From contig CAJNOP010000386.1 in the NCBI GenBank assembly GCA_905250075.1, positions 124,001 through 188,000 of the forward strand: 64,000 nucleotides of DNA. The letters are read 5' to 3'. The DNA comes from Rotaria sp. Silwood1 (lineage: Eukaryota; Rotifera; Eurotatoria; Philodinida; Philodinidae). Position 1 is the stretch's first letter. Every line of letters starts with the position of its first letter. Both the position numbers and the translations under genes were made by a program. Positions 51,088 through 63,114 of this stretch are shown one piece after another. The notes under the pieces were generated by a model that was not told the origin of the DNA, did not search any database, and saw only the letters and a program-made list of their open reading frames with translations.

Positions 51088-51741
51088 ATGGCTCTTCTAT
51101 TACAACATCACAATTCAAGTATAAAATCAAACATAAAACCAAAAGAAATTGTTCAAAAAAATCCATCAAGAAAAACGGAAATCGAATTTCGATGGTCGAT
51201 TTCAGCAGCTAAAATCGCTTTACAAGAAGAAGCATCATTAGCAGCCTTACATATAATTGATCTCAATAGTCCAAAAAAGAAATCTTTTTTATCTTCTCAA
51301 CCTTCAACAGGTAAAAATCTAAAAAATTATTTCAATTAAAAAACTATTCTTCATTTTTTTTTTTATTTTCTGATAAATCTAGCTCGAAGTTTAGTAAAAC
51401 ATCCATCATCATTCTCAACATATACTCTTTCACCAAGTTCTTCTCGTTTATCAAATGAAAATAATATTAATAAAAAAAAACGAGAATTATCAATATCACC
51501 AATTGATCAAAATCATGATGAAAGAAAAAGTCCATTAATTGTTACATATGCACAATTACATCGTGAACAACAAAATTTAAAACAAATGGAAACATCACAA
51601 ACAAATCTTTCTATATATCCATTATTAAATAATAAACAAAGAAATATTTCTAATATATATCGTCGTTTACCACATTTATCAAAATCTACAGCATCATCAA
51701 AACTTTTACAACGTTTAGCAATGAAGAAATATAAAAAATAA
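51088..51741 (+). CDS. Orphan basic protein, two exons
   Basis: Exons 51088-51310 and 51383-51741 join in phase 1 across a 72-bp GT-AG intron to give 193 residues. I chose the ATG at 51088 because the frame upstream has only non-ATG starts and AT-rich sequence. No recognised domain, signal peptide or membrane segment. Residues ~30-55 (FRWSISAAKIALQEEASLAA) should be helical; the rest is rich in Ser, Asn, Lys and Gln and ends in a basic tail (LLQRLAMKKYKK). AATAAA at 51844-51849 supports a transcript end. It could be an intrinsically disordered adaptor or nuclear protein; function unknown. Confidence 0.6.
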
Positions 51742-52525
51742 CATTTACATATTTTTCGAGAATGTATATATATATACATATGAAAACAAGCAAAAAATAT
51801 ATATCGTATTTTAATGCTGTTTGAAAATTTTTTATCTTTTAATAATAAACTCAATAATTTATTAATGAAAATTTCTATTTTTTTTTATATCTATCAGATA
51901 ATTTAATAATTTCGGTTCTACATGATATTTTCGAGAATCGAGCCGGAACCTTCGCGATTCTACTTCCGAGTTATTTTTTTTTGACAACCGCCGAACCTCT
52001 AATGGAGTGCGGGTATGCATGTACTTATTCTCTTCGCCCTACTTTCACAATCGAGATAGTAATTTTCTTTCTATTTACTTGATCTTTGTTTTAGCATAAA
52101 TGATAATTCAATTATATCTACATTTTTCTACTCGAGTTTTTACTGAACTAACATCTCTACATCGAATGCGAATATACACATAGTCTCTAATTCGAGATTT
52201 GTTATATTAATTTTTCAATCTGAAATTAAATGCTAACATCAGTTAGAGAAAAAAAAAACTATCTATCGTATTATTACTTTGATATAAATCAATTATGATG
52301 TATCACGTTCTTGACGTTTAGTAATAAAAATTTATCAAAAAAAAAAAAAAGATATTTATGATCTTATAAATTTGTATAATTTTTTTTTAAACATTCAAAT
52401 TGAATTTTCATTTTTTTTTTTTGCACAACATAAAACTACTTGATAGAGTTATAATGATTAAGAATAATTCAATATATATATATATATTCACTGTTTGGAA
52501 TGAATAGTTTATAATATAGAAATAT
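51742..52525. other. Convergent gap between two genes
   Basis: 3' UTR sequence of the plus-strand orphan and of the minus-strand secreted-protein gene, AT-rich with A- and T-tracts. No further gene or element recognised. Confidence 0.45.
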
Positions 52526-55500
52526 CTAATTGATATTAATCATAGAAAAACTAATTGTTATTAATAATAAAACTAATTTTGATATTAATTTTTGTGATTG
52601 AGAACAAAAATCTTCTATATAAACTGAATACATAGAAAATAATTCTTCATCTTCATTATTTACAAATGAACAATCATCCTTATTATTTCGAATTATAATT
52701 TGATTAGTCAATTGAAAACTCTAAAAATCGAATATTATGTTAAATGAGACAAAAAAAAACAAAGTATAACATACAAAACAATGATATATATTTGAATGTT
52801 TTGATTGAGTAATAAAATATGTTGTTAAAGGATCATCCGATTGCCATGATGCAAGACATGTATCAAATTCAGTTCTTGATCGATGTTCAAGATCTACAAT
52901 TATGAATAAATAAAATCTAGAGATTTTCAAAATAAAAAAGAAAATTCATAGAGAATAAACGTAAAGGTATTTCAAAACTTAAAGGCATTATAACGAATGG
53001 CTCATAAATAATATTAAAAGCTAATATTTGAAATTTTCCATAGAATGTTATATTTTATTTAACAACAGATTTATACAACATTTTTTTCCGTTGAAATAAG
53101 GTGTGCGAGCCCTAAAAAACATTCTTTTTGTTCAGATCAGTCACGGTTGATTCTTTGAGGGTATGGATGTTTTTTTTTCATATAGCTAAAGTAATATTCA
53201 TTGATTACTTTTTAATTATTAGTTTAACTGGAAAAGTGAAAATTTTTACACATAATTTTCAATCAAGTAACAATGCAATTATTTATAAGCCATTTGGTAA
53301 AGTCTACTCAATCTCAAAACTTACATATTCAATCCAATACTCAGGCAGACAAACTTTTGAGAAAACGTGTTTAAACGCACAGAAATTGACCTAAAATCAG
53401 CAAAAAGTGGACGTTTTTGGTTCACACTTGAGGTTCCCGACTGTGAGCCAAAAACGCCCATTTTTCGCCCTTTTTGTGCGTGTAAACGTGTTTTCAGACA
53501 AAAAATGCGCTTACACGCATACAAAAGAGAGAAAAAAGTTGTTCAGCTTTTCCAGTTCAAGAAACGCGACTGTAATCATGATCGTGCATCCCGAGTATGA
53601 AAAAACGACCACTTTTTCGTATACGTGTAAACGCACAAAAAGGGCGTTTTTGGTTCACAGTCGGAAACCTCAAGTGTGAACCAAAAACGTCCACTTTTTG
53701 CTGATTTTAGGCCAATTTCTGTGTGTTTAAACGTGTTTTCTCAAAAGTTTGTCTACTTGGGTAGGATTCAATTAAATGTCAATATCCGGAATTCGCCTAT
53801 TTCACTTGTTAATACTTTCATTCATTTCCTTTTCTTTTTTATTTGATCATTTCCTTTGCATTTCTATTATGTTCATAACATGTCATAGAAGTCTATAGTA
53901 CATGTTTAATTAATTTCGATTGTCTAACTTATTAATATGATTGTCGATGGTTAACTTATTCGATAATAACCTTTAAATATTAAAAAAAAAAAAATCAAAC
54001 CTTTTTGATTTTGTAAAAAAGTTAATTTTTCTTTATTATTACAATCAATAGATAATTGAAATGATTTTCTATATAAATTAAAATTAATATTTGTTTGAAA
54101 TAATAAATTATTAATATAATTTGGACATGAATTTAATAATTTAAATGATTTTGTAATAAATATTAAATATAAATTATAATTATTATAATTTAAATTATAA
54201 CAATTATTTTCATTTGATAATGTATATGTATAAAGTTCAATAACATTATTTGTTCGTTGAATTATACGAAGACATTCTTCTTTAATATCACTAAAATTTA
54301 AACAAAAAAAAAAAAATCATATAATTTTTTTTTTCTCTCTTTCTCTTTTATCTTAAATACCAATTTGTAAATGTTTTTATATGATAAATATTTATTGATT
54401 TTTCTAAATTAATCATTTCATAACAATGAAAACGTTTATTCATTTCAATTAATTCTATATCAATATTTTTAATAATCATTCGTATTGTTCCATTAATTGA
54501 ATACCATTCATTGGATTGAAATTTATTAGGAAATATACAATATTGAATTGATTCATTAGTTATTTGATAATCTAAATTATTTAAAAAAATAATAATAATT
54601 TCAATATTTATAATTTACTTGTTGATGTTAAAGTCATTATTGTAGACATATGTTTAGAATATAAATCTCGACATGAATCATCAGTAGCCATATTAAGTGA
54701 TAATAATGATGAAGATTTTTGTTTAGTTAAAAATCTCTAATACAATAAGATAAAAAAAAACAAAAACATAATCAAATAAAATTTAGATAACAAAAATTAA
54801 TATATACAAAACATGCATATTGATTGTTTCTATGATTACGTTGTCGTTTTATAGAATGAGAAATAATACGAGCAACAAAATACGTATGAAAATCTTCTAT
54901 CCATGTTCCAACACAGATAAATTGAAGATCTAAATAAAAGAATAAGTTTAACAAAAAAAAAGAAAAAGAAGTTTAATTTTATTAACCAAGAATTGGTTGA
55001 TATGATAAACATGGTGTTAGATAAAGATGAAATTGATTATCTGTAGCACATTCATTTATATATGATGATGTGATTGATTGTTGACAATTTGAACTATCTT
55101 TTACTAAATTTGTTAAAACAAATGGTGGTTGAATAGGACATAATTGTGATTTGGAATTATCTAAATGAATAATATCATAAAAATAATGAATATATTAAAT
55201 AAAAAATAACATAACATAGTATATTATTCTTTTTTTACTGTTCATTTATACACATGGGTCTTTGACCTCATTTCTATAGTTAATGTTGAAACAACAATAA
55301 CGACAACAAAAAAGAAAAACTAATCATAATATACTTACTTCGATGAAGTGTATACATGGCAGCATCAGGCGCAATCATATTTGGACATGAACTAATGCTT
55401 GATAGATCATCTACATCATTACATTCACCTATAATATGAAATCATAGAAATTCTATTGAATAATATTTTCTTGAAAATTAAATATACTTTCACGATATTG

Positions 55501-56981
55501 TAATAAATTAATATGTCGTTGAATAAATACTAAACATCGTGTACAACGATTTGATCTATTTAAAAAAAAATATTAAATTTATCATTCTTTTATACTAAAA
55601 AGATAATTCTAAATAAGTAGTAATTTAATATTTACCGATCAATAAAAAGATAATATTGTTGTATAGGAAGTACATCTAAACATAATCCTTTCGTCTGAAT
55701 ATGATCGATTGTTATCTCTAATAATGAATTCATTCCACGTTGATACCATGAACCAAGCCATGCCGTAGGCATTTTACATAACAACCAAACTATAGATAAA
55801 ATTAGACATTAAACAATGTCAAGGTTTTGCATGAAAATTACTATGGTCAGTTCCTTTGTCTTGTTGTCTCTCGTTTCATGTTATTACTCAACGTTCTTTT
55901 TTTTTTTTGATGTGTCTTAGCTCTCTGTCATGTTCAATGGAGAAATCACTATTCATATGAATGTTTTTAAACTTTGATTAATATGACACTCGGCACTAAG
56001 CTGTCGTCTGTTGTTATACATTATGAGACATGCTATATTTTATTCATACTAATAAATAAATGAAGTCTTAGAATTGTAAAAAAGAAAAAAAAAAAGGAAA
56101 GAAATTTCAATTGGTTCTCTCTCTCTTTTGATGTCTCATAGATGAAGAAAAAAAAAATCTAATATGATTTTAAACCATATAGAAATTGTCATTAAGATAT
56201 GATAAAATCCATTGAAATGGTATTACATCATTGAGTAGAAAGTATTGTCAACAATAAGAATATATTACTTTAAAGCATGAGTAATCATCTGAAATTTTCT
56301 CAAGGTTTGATTGTTGATTATATTGGATCTACTATAATAATAATAGTACATCAAATTGTTAGGTTTTCTTTTCCTCCCGTTCATTATAAAATAACATTTT
56401 AGAAAAAGCAATAGAATAAATGAATATATTGATTACTAAAGAAAAAGAAAAGAATTGAAGGCTATTAGCTAATGTAATTAAAAAAAAAGAAAAGACTATA
56501 GAAAAGAATTCTTTAGCTTTTCTAATATATTCTAACATCTGCTCAATCAATAACTAATAAAATATAAAACATAAGCAGTAATCAATATGAAATTATTCAT
56601 TGAATAGTGACTAATATTATATAAATAATTTGAATATAACTTAAAAATAAAAATGATAAAGTGAACTTTGAAACAAAAGTTTAGAACAGATGGATTATAG
56701 TTCACATAATATAGTACATATTATTAATATAAATTCAATTGACAAATGAATGGATCTATATATCTTTGTTGATTCGATAGACAGCTGTTGTATACATGTT
56801 CATCTAATCTATTAGTCTAAACATTCATTTATCTATTTTGACAAATCATTCACACTTCCTGTCTTGCAAATAATTATGATATTTATTGTTATTAAACAAA
56901 ATTTTGAAGATATATATTACCTGAATGTATTTGTAAAAATAAAATAATATTAAGAAGAAAAAATCCACTAAATTCTTTCAT
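52526..56981 (-). CDS. Secreted/GPI- or membrane-anchored cysteine-containing multidomain protein
   Basis: Eleven minus-strand exons join in phase to 533 residues: 56921-56981, 55636-55789, 55488-55555, 55339-55428, 54987-55160, 54808-54929, 54619-54736, 54361-54571, 54001-54290, 52775-52893, 52526-52720. It opens with a signal peptide (MKEFSGFFLLNIILFLQIHS) and ends in a hydrophobic tail (LISKLVLLLITISFSM) fitting a GPI signal or single anchor. The first module has CKMPTAWLGSWYQRG, KGLCLD, NRCTRCLVF and INLLQYRESEC; later modules repeat a theme of spaced Cys with a central Trp and Ser/Thr (CVGTWIEDFH, FDTCLASWQSDD). From memory this recalls invertebrate secreted proteins built of tandem DUF7042-7045-type domains; unverified. 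Role unknown, presumably extracellular. Intron 9 (52894-54000) holds a TA-flanked element. Intron 1 is over 1.1 kb. Confidence 0.75.
53340..53761. mobile_element. 422-bp TA-flanked inverted-repeat element (Tc1/mariner-like MITE)
   Basis: The arms (about 53340-53490 and 53625-53761) are reverse complements over ~135 bp with few mismatches, e.g. CAAACTTTTGAGAAAACGTG near 53350 against its near-complement near 53735. The outer ends, CTCAGGCAGAC and the complement of GTCTACTTGGG, sit between TA dinucleotides, matching the TA target of Tc1/mariner elements; TA is a weak criterion in AT-rich DNA. No transposase; several overlapping short frames here are the arms read in different frames. It is GC-richer than the intron around it. 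Confidence 0.75.
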
Positions 56982-57862
56982 CGATATGTCATCATATAAA
57001 TTTGATTGTAAATTTAATACTTGTAAAACTTATAAGAACACGTCTATATACAGGAAGAAAATGAATGATGATGATGATGACTGAACGCAAATCTTCCGTC
57101 TTCTTCTGTACAAAAAAAGAAAAAAAAAAGAAATGAGAACGACGACAATCTTTATTTCTTTTCTATGTTAGAAGAAAAAGAAAATGAGAATAAAGATGAT
57201 GATGATCGCCATCGTAATGAGAGAGAGACATGGAAGAGAAAAAGAACAAAGTGGTATACAAATTATTCATATGTATGATGGAGCCGACAAACAACTGTCT
57301 GGACAACAATTAAGTGATCTCATCATATAAAGACTCTTTTCAATATTCTTTTAGTCATGTCTGTCATTTTCCTTGTCCGTTTCTTTTTTTTTTTTATTGC
57401 ATATTTTAAAGTGTCTTACACCTTTAACATAGTATAAGAATAAATAATAGGCAACTTATTTAAAGTTTAAAAGATCACATCTACACACACCCTTACATTA
57501 AAGTTATTGTTGTCAAAGCAAAAAGAAAAAAGAATCCGACCTATACGATCAACACAAGAACTTGCTTACTCAATAATGACATATGTTTCAAAACTATTTG
57601 ATAAATTTTGATGAAATCAATAAAGCTAATAAGAATGCTGAATTAGGAATCTGATCAATTTAAAATTTCTATCATTAACAATACCATTTCTCGTTTATTA
57701 GCCATACCTTTTAAAAAATATTATCATTGAGAGAAAAATAAAAGTGATTTGTTTTTTTTTTTGGTTTATTCAAAATTATAATATCAAATATTCATGATTA
57801 TTATTAATTAATAAAAAATTAGAACATAAGTTAGCGGGAGAATTATATCATATTTCTATAAT
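56982..57862. other. Gap between the secreted-protein gene and the macro-domain gene
   Basis: The part just above 56981 is the likely promoter/5' UTR of the secreted-protein gene and carries GAT repeats (near 57065 and 57200) and purine-rich tracts. The far part is 3' UTR of the macro-domain gene, with a minus-strand AATAAA at 57765-57770. No other gene seen. Confidence 0.45.
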
Positions 57863-60433
57863 CTATTTTCTTTGATTCTGTGGACTACCGGTTGACCCTA
57901 TTGATTTGTTTGTGTTCTTTGAAGCTGCTGGAGATGGTGGTTCTTGCTTATTATTTTGACCTTGTTTAGTCTTAGAAAAATTATTCGAAGTTGGTTCTCC
58001 ACTAAAATCATACAAGAGTACATATTGCACTGAAATAATAACTGGTTAGCTGTCTCGACATATTCATATAGGATAGATGGCAGAATGAAATATTATTCGT
58101 AATAATTTTCATCTTAGAAACATATATTATGAATGAAAAATAATCGTATCGATAGTTTTTTATCAATAGAAATCTTTACAAAAAACCATTACAAATATCA
58201 TTCATTCTGCCGTACTGATTATATACCTTTCCTTGTTTTTTTGTTCACTTTTCTTCGATGAACTATCATGTTTTTCCTTGTTCGTGTCTTCTTCACTTTC
58301 AGATTTTTCATTTGAATCTTGTAGTGATTTGCTAGATGATTTCGTGCCAGTTGATTCTTTAAGTGCTGCTTTTGTAGTATTTGATGTCGATGGATTGTTT
58401 GTAATTGACTTTTCAATCGTCTTTTGATTATTCGGACGTGCTTGTGTTAATGCACTACTCTCATCCAGTGAAGTGAACCGTAATTCCTCAGCTTTTTTAA
58501 TCCATGCATCATAAATATCATCATCTTTTAATACAAAGAAAATTTTATCCATGGTACCAGCTGCACGATCAACTGTTGTAAGTGCAACTTCAGCACCTTC
58601 ATCAATTGGCTGTATAATATACTATTGATTATATATATCTATTTAAAGAAAAAACTACACTTACATATCCGTATATACCACAACTAATAGCAGTAAAACC
58701 GATTGTTTCAAGATCATATAAATTCGCTAAAGCTAGTGATGTTTTATAGCAAGATGTTAAATCTTTTTTACATTTCTCTCGTTTAGTATCATCATATTCG
58801 GGGCCAGCAGTGTTAATGATATAGTAAGTTGTGTTGAACAAATCATAACTAAGTAAAATACGTGAATGACCAGTTGGTAAACGAACATCACGAGAAATTT
58901 CTTTGTGAGCTTTACAAGCTCTTTGAAGGTTGTTTCCGGCAGCTTCATGGATAGCTCCATCAACTCCACTACCACCCATCATTCTTTCATTAGCGGCTAG
59001 ACAAATAAAATGAAACGATAATATTTCTTTAAAAATCAAATAAACAAACAAGCAAACCATTGACAATAGCATCCACTCTTGTTTTTAAAATATCTCCTTG
59101 AATTATAATTAATTCTGTACGCTTATTGTTAAGACAAAAATGACGAGGAACACGCTTGTTATTATTAGTTTTTGGTTGAAATTCTGGAGAGTTTCTAAAT
59201 GATAACAAAATTTTGCATAATTATATGTTTGTGAAATGTTATTTTTATCTCACGGATTGAGATTCGAAGTTTGTCTTGCCATACCACTTCCTGGACGTCT
59301 ATGTTTATCATCATCATCAAAATCATCGGAATAACTACAAGATAAAACAAAAATCTTATGTAGATTTCTATCATAATGAAACAGAATTATGTACGATGCT
59401 ATTCTGATCTTTTAGTTAAAAAAATATCGAGCATATTACATTTCTCAAGAGTAAAATAAAAGTATGAGAAAGAACTGTGCCTTAAAATGGATAGAATAAT
59501 ATAGTCTCTCTATGATGAACAACGGTATCTACATTATGTTTCACATTTTAATTATGTAGAAACAACTGTGCTAACATCTTTTAACATAATGAAATTTTTC
59601 TTATTAATTCTATTATCTATGTGGTAATTATTACTCTTGTGATGCATTTTTATTTGATGGTTGTTGTGTTTCATGTTGTTTATCTCTTGTTGATGACATT
59701 TCAGATCGGTTTGAAGTTTTCGTCGATCTAGAACATGAATTAAAATGAGATCAATTTCATAATGAAACAAATAGCATGAATCAATATCAAAACATTGAAA
59801 AGAGCGCAGCATAGTAAATATAAGATCATACATTGTTACAAAGTTGAATTTTATTTTTTTCGTTTGATCAGTTTCAATGAAAATACCAATGAATTCGTTA
59901 TATATGTTCTTATCATAAATAACTATTCGAATTTCATCCATTTTTTTGCCATCTTTTGATTGGCAAAAATTTTCTATAGCCGAATAAACACTACGAGCTG
60001 CATCGTCTATTGGAAATCCAATGACACCACAACCAATAGTGGGAAAAGCAATTGTTCGAAAATTACTCTTAACTGCTAATTTGAGACATGAAGTATAAGT
60101 TTCTTTTAAATATTTAGGAGCTTTGTCGCGATTACCAACATATGGTGGTGCTACAAAAATATATCGAAGACCATATAACGAAAACGTTTGTGGTTCTGAC
60201 TGTGTTAAATTAAAACAAACTTTCTTAATTTCTCTTTTGCAATTTTCATCTGCATTAGAGTAAATAGATTTGAAGAGTTGAAAATTATCCGGATTCATTC
60301 CACCTGCTGGTGTTGGAATAACAAGTACATTAACATCTTTTTCGTCTAAGAGATCTCCTGGTTTTAAAATAATTTTGCATGAACCTTGTTGACAATGAAG
60401 TTCATTCCAATTGTCACTGTGTGATGTAGCCAT
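57863..60433 (-). CDS. Tandem macro-domain protein, predicted ADP-ribose binder/hydrolase
   Basis: Seven minus-strand exons join in phase to 588 residues: 59832-60433, 59635-59727, 59254-59334, 59058-59194, 58665-58996, 58227-58609, 57863-58001. Macro domain 1 (~18-190) has the fold motifs APPYVGN and TIGCGVIGFPIDDAA, but the usual NAAN is replaced by VIPTPAGG. An Asp/Ser-rich linker (~200-280) follows. Macro domain 2 (~285-455) has IIIQGDIL, DAIVNAANERMMGGSGVDG, AIHEAAG and AISCGIYGYPIDEGA, retaining the Asn, Asp and His positions used by MacroD-type hydrolases. The last ~130 residues are disordered and Ser/Lys-rich. It should recognise ADP-ribose on proteins or nucleic acids and domain 2 may remove mono-ADP-ribose; substrate and compartment are not evident. 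The exon 1/2 junction (AT|gtatga) was chosen because only it keeps both domains in one frame; reading on without it ends in an unrelated tail. Confidence 0.85.
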
Positions 60434-63114
60434 ATATTATACTAATCTGAAATTCAAATGTAATTCATAATAATTTTGTACCTAAAAAACAACATATTCC
60501 ACTGATATTCTGGTTTCAAGTTATTTCTAAGGAACAAATTAGAATAGCCACGTATGATATATGACTTATAAATATAATCTATCAAAAGTAAAATATCTTA
60601 TATTACTAAGTTTTTATTTTACTAGAAATTATAATTCACACAATTGAGAGGTTTTATGTCATTCTATTCATACGAAATGATACTTTCGAAAAATTGTTAA
60701 AAATTAATTTGAACAATTAGAAAAAAAAAACTATTTCGATAATATCAAATGTCACTTTTTTCAGAATTTTTTAAATCTATCTCATGCAAAGACTATTCTA
60801 AAACAATGTCACACTTAAGTAAAAATATTATTTTTCTTATTGAGACATTGTATTTTTCAGGCTTTATTGAGTAAAAAGTGATATACTTAAACACATACAC
60901 ACGTTAATTCTTATTTTTTTCTTGTCGTTTCTGTTACGTTTATGATTTTTGATAGTAGGTAGGAAGAAAAAGACAAGGCAAAGCCACTTCTATCGGCTAT
61001 AACTCTGTCTTGTTAACCCATTATCAAATCATGATAACAACAAAAACAAAAAAACCTAACTTGTATGTGTTCTAATAGATTACTTTTTACTTCAATAAAA
61101 TTTGAAGAAAGCAACATATATTGCCAAAATGATCACAATAAGACAATTCTGAAATTTATTAGGAAGTCATATATATATAAAGAAACATCGACAATCTGTA
61201 TCATAAGCATATATAATTGTCAATTAACTGTATAATTTTTGAAATAAATAAATTTAATTGACCATATTTAATTATATAATCAATAAAAACATCATATGTT
61301 GTAAATGACTAAAGAAGAAAATGTATAGGATTTTATTGATATTTTAAATGTTTTCTTTTTATATCAATGTAATGAATAAATTCATATAATCATCAATTGT
61401 ACATATACCAAACTGAAACTCGGAAGTTTTATTGAAAAATGATCAACTTCAATAGAATTTTAGCAATTCTTTGAATAAAAATAAAAACGTAATGAGAGAC
61501 ATTATTTTTGTTCTTTTCGAGGAAGAAACTAAAAGTGTATTTATGTTCTGTTGTTTTTTTTTTCTCATGAATAAGAAAAAAAAAACTTGTGCAAATAATG
61601 CATGTAACGGTAGTTAGAAAAAACGAATGAGTAAAAATTTTATTGGTAAAATAAAGAGAACAAATGACAAATGTTGAGAGACATCTGTCAACAATGACAG
61701 AAAACCTCACTAATAAAAAAAAATGATGTGAGATAAATTTCAAGAAAAAAAAGGCAAAGGCAACAAAACAAATCATTCCTATAGATTTTATAATACTTTA
61801 TCAATCATTGAAATATTAAAGAATATGACGAGTTTAAGTTAAAAGGTTTAAGATTGACACTGAACTTAATCTAAATAAGTTAATTATTCAATAGAGATCT
61901 ACGGGTGTAGGTGGGAATTTTTACTAAGTTTAAGTCTTCTCTTGACACACATCTACATTCAGATCCTTACCTATACATACTCACCCACATCTGTGAATAC
62001 TTCCTTTTTTTTAAATCTCGTCGAATCGATTTGTGAAAGCTCCATTTTAAGTCACGTAAGCTGATCAAATGAAAAGATTTGAGTAGTTGATACCAGCTCA
62101 GTTAATCGATATGAAGCTGTCACACTTCGAATTGATCAACTAATCATTTGGTGTTCTTTATTTCAAAATAGTCATTCTTCATTGATTTGTTTTTTAACTA
62201 TCAATAAACTTTAATAGAAAATCGTCCTCTACTTTGCTTTTATAATAGTAAAATGTTACTTAGCATTCTCCATTTGTGGTTTCGAACATTAAGACTAATC
62301 TAAATTTGTAGTATTATCGATTCTTAATTGGTATTAAAGAAACGAATTATCATTTTCAATTCAATATTGAGGCTTCTGTATAAATATAGTTTCGTTTAAC
62401 TAGATGCTGATGTTTCTATGTATTCTAATAGTACATCTTTTAAATGTTAATTTTAATTGTATGAATTGATTTATAATTTATCATAGAAAAACTCTTTTTT
62501 TTTATAAGGTTTTGTTTTGGTATTATGCATATAATCTGTAAATAACATGATGAAATATTTTATTGAATCAATAATTTACTATTGTGATATAATATGAATC
62601 GCAAAATTTGTCTTCCGTCTATTGATTACGTGTTAATTTTCAATAGAAAGGTGTTAATAAAGAGAAAAGTACGTATATGTTTTGTTTTATTCCAACAAGA
62701 AATGATGTTTGCTTTTCAAAAAAAACAAAACAATCGTACGTCATTTTCATTCTAAATACAATGAGGATAAGAGCGTATTCTGTTTATAGAGATCTTACGA
62801 GAAAAACTGAATTAAAGAATCTTAGTCCGAAATTTTTCTACAACTAGACAGTTTTTTCGCAAGATATTGAATACTCAAAGATATTTCAATTCATTTTGTT
62901 ACATCCTACAAGAGGCTGAATGGATTCTATACATCATCAAAGTATGAGTTTTTGAACACAAGATCTCATTTTCAAAGTATCATGATACACATAACAAAAT
63001 GATAATTTGCAGAAACAAAAAGAATTAGTTTCTATGTACAGCTGTGCTTACTGAATAGGTCTTTGTTTCTTAATACTTAGAAACATTTTTTTTTGCATTT
63101 TATTGAATTAAAAT
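60434..63114. other. 2.7-kb intergenic stretch
   Basis: AT-rich, without supported exons on either strand. A 115-codon minus frame at 61429-61776 is Phe/Lys-rich low complexity. The first few hundred bases should hold the macro-domain gene promoter; no motif recognised. Confidence 0.4.

Noticed and set aside
53321..53679. Several overlapping frames with similar peptides
   Set aside because: All lie inside the TA-flanked inverted-repeat element and reflect its arms.
59552..59831. Unspliced continuation of the first macro exon as a separate single-macro gene
   Set aside because: The tail in that frame is unlike any protein, whereas splicing AT|gtatga to 59727 and on through 59635 and 59334 keeps one frame into the second macro domain.
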